Shown here piece after piece: positions 57,065 through 64,000 of a stretch of 64,000 nt of DNA. The DNA lies in NCBI GenBank assembly GCA_002221725.1, contig NJFT01000012.1, forward strand, positions 186,001-250,000. The letters run 5' to 3'. Both the position numbers and the translations under genes were made by a program. Below the pieces are notes generated by a model. The model was not told where the DNA came from. It did no database searches and saw nothing but the letters and a program-made list of their open reading frames with translations. This DNA comes from Scedosporium boydii. Taxonomy: Eukaryota > Ascomycota > Sordariomycetes > Microascales > Microascaceae. The stretch's first letter is position 1, and each line of letters opens with the position of its first letter.

Positions 57065-60000
57065 ACATGGTAGCGCCTGTGAAGCTGAGAACTGGAAGTT
57101 TTGGGCCTTTAATGTTCTGTAGGGACTGGTATTTATAAGTACACGTGCTCGGCCGAGGGCGATAATTTTGGGGTGGGGAGGTAGTGGAGTGAACAGCAAC
57201 ACTGAGCCCGAACCCGGACCCGAGCAGACCTAAGCAGTGCAGCCTCCCATATCCGATCCGCCATTCACCCCGCCCTCAACCCCGCGATTCCCCCAGGGTG
57301 AGCCCAATTCAGGGGGGCTTGCTTATCTGTGTACAGTCTGGTGGTGTCGCAAGCTCTGTGCGTCAGTCGAACCCACTAACAATTTTTTTCATGGTTTCAA
57401 TCCAATAGGTACAATTGTAACCTCTGAGCCATCAATTGATCAATTTAATTGAACGGGACGACACTATGCTAGTAAGCCAATTGCCCGTCAACGAAAAGTG
57501 AATCGCGACCCGGCCACCGGCGAACACCAGTGCTCTTTTGGGCGCAGGGTCAACATGACGAAGTACTTCGTACACGACCTCGTACTTCGTAACTAAACTA
57601 CCAAGTGCTGGGAGAATACAAAATACCACCAGTGCTCAATCTCATTGCCTAATGCCCATCACATCTTCCAACACAGGAGAGATTGATGTTCATCGCCACA
57701 TCACATCCAATCCCCGGTCGGCACAAACTTCGAGCTCTCGGAGTCGTCTTGTCTGACTCAACGACCTGGGCTTTCCATTAATTTCTTGCTAAGCATATTC
57801 ATGCGCATGGCATCAGCGTGGCCTGCCCTGGCTGAGCGGTTTCTTGCGACCTTGCAGCCCGCCCCCGGTCGGATGTTTGCAAGGATTGTAAGTATTGCAA
57901 GGAACAACCCACAACCAGGGCCGCCCTGTCTCATTGTGCGTGGCTTCACAACTTGACGGCCTGGCACAACCGTACTTCGTACTTATACAAAGTATGAAGG
58001 ACTGGTCAAGGCGCGCGATCTCCCAGGATTGGAATAACATGCCTCTGATTGAGAGTTAGTACCCCATGCCTCCATTGCTTCTGTTGTCTGAGGGTACGGA
58101 GTAGGCTGTCAGCACTGGGGTTTCGTCTCAGCATTCCCCTCGGTGTTCAGTGGACAAAGGACGAATTTAAAAAAGGACAGAGTGACGAAGTGATTTAACT
58201 TTTCCACGTCGGGCTTCTTTCACCTCAATTCTACTCGAAAGCCACCTGCCCAGTTCGGTACCAATGTCCTATCTCAATGGATCCCAAAACGCAGACCGGT
58301 CTCGACAGTCGGTCGACACGCAAACACGCGCAGGAATCTCCGCCCATCCCCACCGAACTAATGCTGCATGAATCGACGACCAGTGCCACGTTCCAAATGC
58401 AGGTCTGTTCGCTTCGGGCTGAGCTTGGGTGGGGATGGTGAGACGGGCAGGAGAAGCACAGGAGAAGCACATCACGCAGCAGCATCGCATTGTCCCATCT
58501 CGACCGAGGTTTGGGGTTTGGAATTTTGCGAAGAAGAGGGCGACACACCCATTTACTGGATCCTGAACCTGGTACCTGCAGGACCAAGTAAGAGATGATG
58601 AACCGATGCACAGCAACCCAAGACATGTGAACCGCGTACGAGGTAGAGACACGAAAGAGCCGACTTTGAACACGCGATGAAGGAAAGGGTTTACCATGGT
58701 TCACGACCTGACACAAGCATGCGCCATGCGCCGACGTTGCCAGTGACGAATCAACGAAGGTCCTGCTTGTACGCCCCTGGTTACTTTCCGCCCACGACGG
58801 AACATGTTCCCCCTTGTCTGCACTACCTGTTGGACGTTCTCACAGGCCACTGTCTCGCTGGCGATGCCTCGGGAAGTATCGAGGATGGTCAGTCTACTTT
58901 CGTAATTAATTGTAGGAATGGTATGCAGAGAAGAAGGCAGAAGAAGCACTCGATAAGCGAAAATGTCATCTACTGGAAATATATCGTTGAAGCGCTTTGG
59001 CCTTGGATTTCCTATTTATCCAGCCCGGAACTGCAGGCCGCTTTCAACGAGAGACGTGCATTGGGCAACTCTGGCCTGCCATTTGACACGGCAATCGACT
59101 CCTTGGGTGGCTTTGGATGCCAACTTGAACCCATCGCATTTCTTCTCGCTCCCTCATCCCATATTGCTAAGACTCTAACAACAGCAGCGACTAACAACAC
59201 CAGTCGGCTTGCATATCCCTTCCTCTGCCCTCAACTGCCGGGTGTTAGCACATCTCATATACCACCAATCGAGCTTACCGACTCGCACCATTAATCTCCC
59301 TTGATGCAGTTCATTGTCAGGTTTAGCCAACACATGTGTGCGTCCAGGAGCTCTCCGGAAAATCTTCTTTGTGCAGACAGCTCATGTATCATTCTCTGCC
59401 GCCCTTCCCTTACCCTGGTCAACCGGTCCCTGAGCTCGATTATTACAGGACAGAACCGAAATTTCAGCCTTAGTAAATATAGGGAGCACGGAACGAACGG
59501 GCTGGGACGGACTGCGACAACCACATGGACAAAACTAGCAGTTGGTCCTGTTTGACGAAACAAAGGCCCCAACTGCAAGGTACCACGCCTAGCGGTGGGT
59601 GTCGATGGATGCGGAATCGCGTCCACCTCGTCCTCTTTCATGCATCCCATGTCTTCTGGGGTGGCTGAGAACATCCTGGCACCTACCACCCCACCCACCC
59701 CGGCGGCCCATTCGTCTTACTTCGTAGACTCGATATCCTTCCCGCTCCTACTACTTCGACCTGGCGGGGGAGGGTGGATCGGATTTGCTTCCGTCTATAT
59801 TTGAAATATAATAACGATGCTACTAAATTGTTCTGAGAGATCCATGGAACCCGCCCCTCCCACATAACATGGTTCCCATATTCGACACCAACCAAAGACG
59901 AGAACTTCGTTCCTGCTCTGGCACACTATCTTTATCCCTAGCCTAGCTACCTCTGGTCTACCTTTTCTGCTTCTCGGGACTACTCTCTGCTCTACATGTC

Positions 60001-60401
60001 GACGGCATCAAGGAGATAAAAGTTGTTTCGCGCCGATTATAGAATTCCAACACTTTATATGTCCCCCGTCCTATATTCGCAGTCGTCCTTGTGTAGCACT
60101 TAACTCTATATCGCCGTCACTCCCGTTCACTTTGGAATTCTGTCTGATTATAGATTTTCTCCAACTCTAAAAGGCCGGAAGAAGAGAGGAGACAGAGAGC
60201 AGGCGACAGCACCCTGAGATGGGGCACCCTTAGCCGAACTTCAACTTCCATTCCGATGCCAGTCGTCTCTACCTTCTTTCCCCAAAGCAAAGAGCCAATT
60301 TCAGGTTTGCGGGCCTCTTCATTGGCTCTTGTATCCTCCTCGCCCTCCCCGCCTGTCTCGAGAGAAAAGTTGCGCTTCCTCGTCGAAGCCACCAGCCTCA
60401 C
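57065..60401. other. Long intergenic region upstream of the rhodopsin-domain gene
   Basis: 3.3 kb. It contains the densest set of TACTTCGTA motifs (57564, 57583, 57973, 59718) and one TCAATTGA (57432). ATG ORF 58677-59294 (+) and overlapping minus ORFs 58231-58716 and 59291-59698 show no recognisable motif. Nothing else is supported. Confidence 0.5.
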
Positions 60402-62148
60402 ATGGCCGGGGTGGATCCCAACGAATACAACGGCGGCGTGCTCGTCGCTGTCTCCATAGCCTTTCTTACCCTTAGCTCGGTTTCGGTTCTCTTGCGAATC
60501 TATGTCCGGCAGTTTATGACGAATAGCTTCCAGCTGGATGATTGGTTCATGGTCCTTGGTCAGGTATGAACAATGCGATGCGGTGTCGCGACATGTTCTC
60601 TAGAATACTCTTCTTAAGGAGAGCCCGCGCCTTCGATTTCACGGCCAACTTCGATCAATGGCTGGACATAACGGAGCTAACTTGTATATCTTCGCTGTCT
60701 AGATTGTTTTTATTCTCTCATGTGCCTTTATCCTGGTTGGTGTGAGACGTGGCCTTGGTCATCACAACGTCGCTCTTCCGCAGGATGCCGAGATCGAATC
60801 TCTCATGGTATGTACTCTCAAGCTGCCGATCCCACATAGACAAAGGGTGATGTTATGTCTAGGTTTTTTGAACGAGTCTTCCCAAGCTAACCATTCTATA
60901 TCCGTGTTTGTAGTGGCAAGCCCTGGCGACGGCAACCTATATCCTCGACATGATGTTCATCAAGCTTAGCATCGCCATCTTCCTACTGCGACTAGCCGTA
61001 CAAAAGGTCTACAAGTACATTCTCTGGGGCAGTCTGGTGGTTGTCTCGATTTGGAGCCTCGTCATCTTCTTCTGGAACATGTTCCAATGCGCTCCCGTCG
61101 CCGCGCAATGGGACTACACTATCCCCAACGGCAAGTGCGTTAATGCGGAGCAGATCGTGTCGGTGGCCTATTCGATTAGTGTCATGACTATCCTTACGGA
61201 TTGGCTCTTTGTGAGTGCTCTTCCTACGCTGCTGTTCTCGATCACTGGTGGCAGGCCAACTAACAATACGCGCTCTCTCGTCCAACACAGGCTCTGTTGC
61301 CGATTCCCATGCTCTGGAAGGTGAAAATGACGAAGCAGACAAAACTCACCGTTATTTTTATCCTTGGACTTGGCATCTTGTATGACTGTGTTTCTCTTCC
61401 CCAGTCCTTTGCCCGTCGTGTTATCCCTAGCTAATGCTGTGTCTTCTGCTTGCAATAGTGCGAGCATTGCAACTCTTATTAGATTGAAGTTCCTGGCTAG
61501 CCTCACCGACACTGAGGACATACTATGTTCGTAGCCCGTCCGTCAACCATAAAGGCGCGTACTCTAACATCTTCTATAGTTGCCGGTACCGATGCTATGA
61601 TGTGGACTCTCATCGAACCCGGCGTCGCCATCGTCGCCGCCAGTCTAGCCACCACTCGACCCCTCCTCCGCGCCATGCGCCTCAAGGGCTTCGAGTCGAC
61701 CGGCCGCACAGGCAAGAGTGCCGATGCCCGATCCGGTGTCTCCAACCGCTCGCGCCAGCACACTATAGACGACATAGAAAGCCGCACAGCAAACTCGAAG
61801 CGCGCGGATCGCATGGAAATGAATCCTCTACCGGGCCATGACGACTTTAGCCCCACACGTGATCGATTTGGTTCTGCGATGGACATGCCCAACATGCCGG
61901 GGATCGCGATCACGACGGACCAGACTGAGCGGCTCGGGCAGGATTCGAGAACGCGCCGCGCGGCTAGCGAAATGTTCGTGATAGAGGGCGAGAGGACGAA
62001 GTGGACACATGAAGATTCGCGGCTTAGTACCGCGACGCCGTATTCTGATGAGGAAGCCTCGACGAGAACGTCTTCGGTGGATATCATCGGCATGAACCCT
62101 ACGGGGCAGCATGGGCCCCTCGGTCATCATAGTACTGGTGGCCGGTGA
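60402..62148 (+). CDS. Rhodopsin-domain integral membrane protein (PTH11-like, without CFEM)
   Basis: Seven-TM fungal-specific protein of the class often treated as candidate G-protein-coupled receptors; ligand unknown. Six exons: 60402-60563, 60703-60807, 60914-61210, 61291-61379, 61459-61526 and 61580-62148; 429 aa, every join in frame. Family landmarks: LLRIYVRQFMTNSFQLDDW after TM1; the LGHH segment (RRGLGHHNVAL); KLSIAIFLLRLAV; WNMFQCAPVAAQWDY with NGKCVN (two conserved cysteines of the extracellular loop); DWLFALLPIPMLWKVKM; SIATLIRLKFLASL; and MMWTLIEPGVAIVAASLATTRPLL. Residues about 290-429 form a long, Ser/Thr/Arg-rich cytosolic tail. There is no CFEM cysteine domain at the N-terminus, which is only about 8 residues before TM1. 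Introns of 52-139 bp with GTATGA/GTATGT/GTGAGT donors; the last donor (GTTCGT) is weak. Confidence 0.88.
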
Positions 62149-62557
62149 GCGCAATATCCTCTTCGAAAATGTTATATTCTTGACTGGCTTTGTCGGACAT
62201 GCATGGCTTTTTCTTTTTCTTTCCCTTTTCAACCTGGGAGTTTACGGTGGGCGGTTTTTGAAGATCGTTTTACGACTTGCGATAGAACAAAACCTCGGAG
62301 GAAAGTTCCGGTAGGGAATTGGCATGGTGACGACCACATGCCTCTATGTATATTCTTGTTCGATTGTGGAGGGGACTCCATGTATCACGAAATGTTCGAG
62401 GGAGGGAGGTTTACTTGACATGTTGGGGAGACTTGGAAAAAAAAGTTAACTGGCGAGTTTGCAGAAAGGCTGCGCCTTATGGACAACGCATGAATTGATA
62501 CCCTAGATCGACTTAAGAATACTCACACCACCTCCACCTCAATATCCTCAACTATTA
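62149..62557. other. Convergent 3' intergenic region
   Basis: 409 bp between the stop codons of the rhodopsin-domain gene and the FAD monooxygenase. T-rich just after 62200. No feature recognised. Confidence 0.55.
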
Positions 62558-63901
62558 TCAAAAGGGACACTTCTGATACAGGGCCTCCGCCTCTGCGTAG
62601 GCGTCATACCCGTACAAAAACCTCTGCACCCTCGGACAAGTCCATCTCGAAGGAAAGTCCCCCAGCACCACCCCAGTTTTCAATGCCTCCGACATGACTT
62701 CATCCCTTCTAACCTGCGCTTCCCCATCAAGGAGGTGAAAATCCTCCCGCTGCCTAAACGACTCCTTCTGTATCTCCATGCCCCTGTCCCTCCTCAGCGC
62801 CTGATACATAGCCGCCACCCGTGGCAACTGCACCCCCATAGACCCCCGCCTCGCCTTCCCAAGCAGACATCCGAGCACGGCGCCATCTTCTAGCGCGGAG
62901 TTAGCCCCCTGCGCGAGGTAAGGAAGCATAGGATGACAGCTATCCCCGAGCATGAAGAACCTCCCGTCCTCGGAGGTCCATTCGTCCAACGCCTCGACCC
63001 AGAGGAGCCGCCACCTTTGCACGGACTCGACCTCGTCGAGAATCTTCAAGAGGAACGGATCCCAGCCCCTGAACAGCTCGCGCATCTCTTCGGGATCGGC
63101 ATCGACCTTGATGACTCCCGGGGGTAAGTCGTCAGGCTTTAGAAGACCGACGTTGAGGATGGACCCGTCTCGTACTGCGTACGAAACCGCGTGACCCCCG
63201 GGCCCGATCCAAAAGTTCACCGCCTCGGACTTCGCGAAAGCCGCAATCTCATCTCGCCAAGGCCCCTTCAAATTCTTCGTCTTCAACGAAATCCGATACG
63301 CTAGGTCCCCCGTCGGCAAAGGCTCGGACTCCCTCCCTAGGAACTTACTCCTTGTAGAACTCCACAGGCCCTCGGCGCAAATGGCGACGTCTCCTCCCAC
63401 CTCTTCACCGTTCTCAAACTTTACTGCCACTTTTGTTTTCGTTGTAGCGGGGCCGAAATCTACATCCGCGACCCGCCGACCAAGCTCGATTCTCACTCCG
63501 ACCTCTCGACACCGCCGGACGAGCTCCCGCTGGAGATCCACGCGGTGAAGGTCCCAGAACGGCGAACCGTACCGCGAATCCATGACATCGCGCATCGAGG
63601 GCTCGTGCGCGAGGATCTTGGTGCCGTCGTAGCGGCGGACCGTGAGGGTGCGGGGTTCCATTGCGTCCGGGGAGAGGGCGTCGAAGATGTTCCATTTTTT
63701 GAGGAGTTTGGTCGCGTTGGGTGTTATCTGGAGGCCGGCGCCGATCTCTTGGAGGGCTTTGGCTGCTTCGAAGACGGTGACCTGGTGGGATGGGTTGGCG
63801 AGCTTGGTCGAGAGGGATACGGCGAGCCCGGCTAGGCCTGCGCCTATGACGAGGACTTGGATCCCGTCTGGGTCCGGTGGTGCTTCACCATCTCCCGCCA
63901 T
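62558..63901 (-). CDS. FAD-dependent aromatic monooxygenase, salicylate-hydroxylase-like
   Basis: Single exon, 447 aa, ATG at 63901. Group A flavoprotein monooxygenases use NAD(P)H and O2 to hydroxylate aromatic rings. The Rossmann dinucleotide motif VLVIGAGLAGLA (GxGxxG at 20-25) leads the protein, followed by the acidic end of strand 2 (VFEA). GAGLQITPNATKLLKKW is typical for salicylate hydroxylase-like enzymes. The second NAD(P)H/FAD motif reads ICAEGLWSSTR (174-184), with Glu in place of the usual Asp of the DG motif. The GD motif is MLGDSCHPMLPYLAQGANSA (317-336), where ribityl-binding Asp320 is present. The C-terminal helix ends YGYDAYAEAEALYQ. No signal peptide or TM. Substrate cannot be read from sequence; salicylate, anthranilate-like or other small aromatics are possible. 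Confidence 0.87.
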   Translation of the reverse strand: MAGDGEAPPDPDGIQVLVIGAGLAGLAVSLSTKLANPSHQVTVFEAAKALQEIGAGLQITPNATKLLKKWNIFDALSPDAMEPRTLTVRRYDGTKILAHEPSMRDVMDSRYGSPFWDLHRVDLQRELVRRCREVGVRIELGRRVADVDFGPATTKTKVAVKFENGEEVGGDVAICAEGLWSSTRSKFLGRESEPLPTGDLAYRISLKTKNLKGPWRDEIAAFAKSEAVNFWIGPGGHAVSYAVRDGSILNVGLLKPDDLPPGVIKVDADPEEMRELFRGWDPFLLKILDEVESVQRWRLLWVEALDEWTSEDGRFFMLGDSCHPMLPYLAQGANSALEDGAVLGCLLGKARRGSMGVQLPRVAAMYQALRRDRGMEIQKESFRQREDFHLLDGEAQVRRDEVMSEALKTGVVLGDFPSRWTCPRVQRFLYGYDAYAEAEALYQKCPF

Positions 63902-64000
63902 TTTTTTGGAGAGCGCAGTCCGAGGAAAAGACCTAGTGATATCGACGGCTGTTGCCTAGACGCCTCGTCGTTATGAATCCTTGCGTTAGTATCCTGTTGG
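63902..64000. promoter_or_regulatory. Promoter-proximal region of the FAD monooxygenase
   Basis: The last 99 bp of the window, upstream of the minus-strand ATG. No motif is identified. Confidence 0.4.

Noticed and set aside
58677..59294. 205-codon ATG ORF upstream of the rhodopsin-domain gene
   Set aside because: Begins with an ATG but shows no recognised domain, no codon bias typical of the neighbours, and overlaps equal-quality frames on the other strand.
52875..63901. Secondary-metabolite cluster
   Set aside because: No polyketide synthase, NRPS, terpene synthase or P450 backbone gene is present in the region.
1..64000. tRNA, 5S rRNA, CRISPR arrays and intact transposons
   Set aside because: I scanned for B-box-like GGTTCGA/TCGAACC sequences, direct-repeat arrays and reverse-transcriptase or transposase motifs and found none convincing. 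A covariance-model scan could still detect RNA genes missed by eye.

Overview
The window is nuclear DNA from a filamentous ascomycete (Pezizomycotina; a Sordariomycete-like gene set is an inference). The reasons are: spliced genes with short introns (53-209 bp) that start GTAAGT/GTATGT/GTGAGT and often carry CTAAC-type branch points; pyrimidine-rich 5' leaders; C-ending codon preference; and lineage-typical proteins such as a SamB/Mub1 MYND protein, a PTH11-like rhodopsin-domain receptor, a PDGG-type MFS permease and a C-terminal Zn2Cys6 regulator. I saw no prokaryotic features, no CRISPR, no rRNA or tRNA gene, and no intact transposon.

Layout. 0-12 kb holds housekeeping genes: the N-terminal part of the TFIIIC largest subunit (Tfc3, running off the left edge), a basic nucleolar-type protein, the mitochondrial dynamin MGM1, the zinc transporter ZRG17 and a two-TM membrane protein. 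12-24 kb holds samB/MUB1, ribosome-biogenesis factor EBP2, a 50-codon gene ending in a CaaX box (possible lipopeptide pheromone precursor) and an AIM6-like phosphodiesterase. 25-33.5 kb holds DUG3 (glutathione degradation) facing a cystinosin-type transporter, then the aspartate/glutamate carrier AGC1. 36.8-49.5 kb holds a B-type cyclin and a Zn2Cys6 regulator, divergently transcribed from an 8.1 kb gene-free interval. 52.7-64 kb is more accessory: an MFS monocarboxylate-type permease, kynurenine formamidase (BNA7), a frame-broken orphan gene, a rhodopsin-domain receptor and a salicylate-hydroxylase-like FAD monooxygenase.

How the genes relate. Most neighbours are unrelated housekeeping genes, as expected in a fungal chromosome. 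Two neighbourhoods may be functional: DUG3 with cystinosin (thiol/cystine salvage), and permease with BNA7 plus, 7 kb away, an aromatic-ring-type FAD monooxygenase (kynurenine/aromatic use). The strongest candidate for something undescribed is the 50-codon CaaX gene at 20737-20889, too short for most gene callers. Intergenic DNA is also seeded with two short motifs (TACTTCGTA and TCAATTGA/TTGATCGATCAA) well above chance. Exon boundaries were worked out by hand from splice sites and reading-frame continuity; protein families come from recognised motifs, not database searches.
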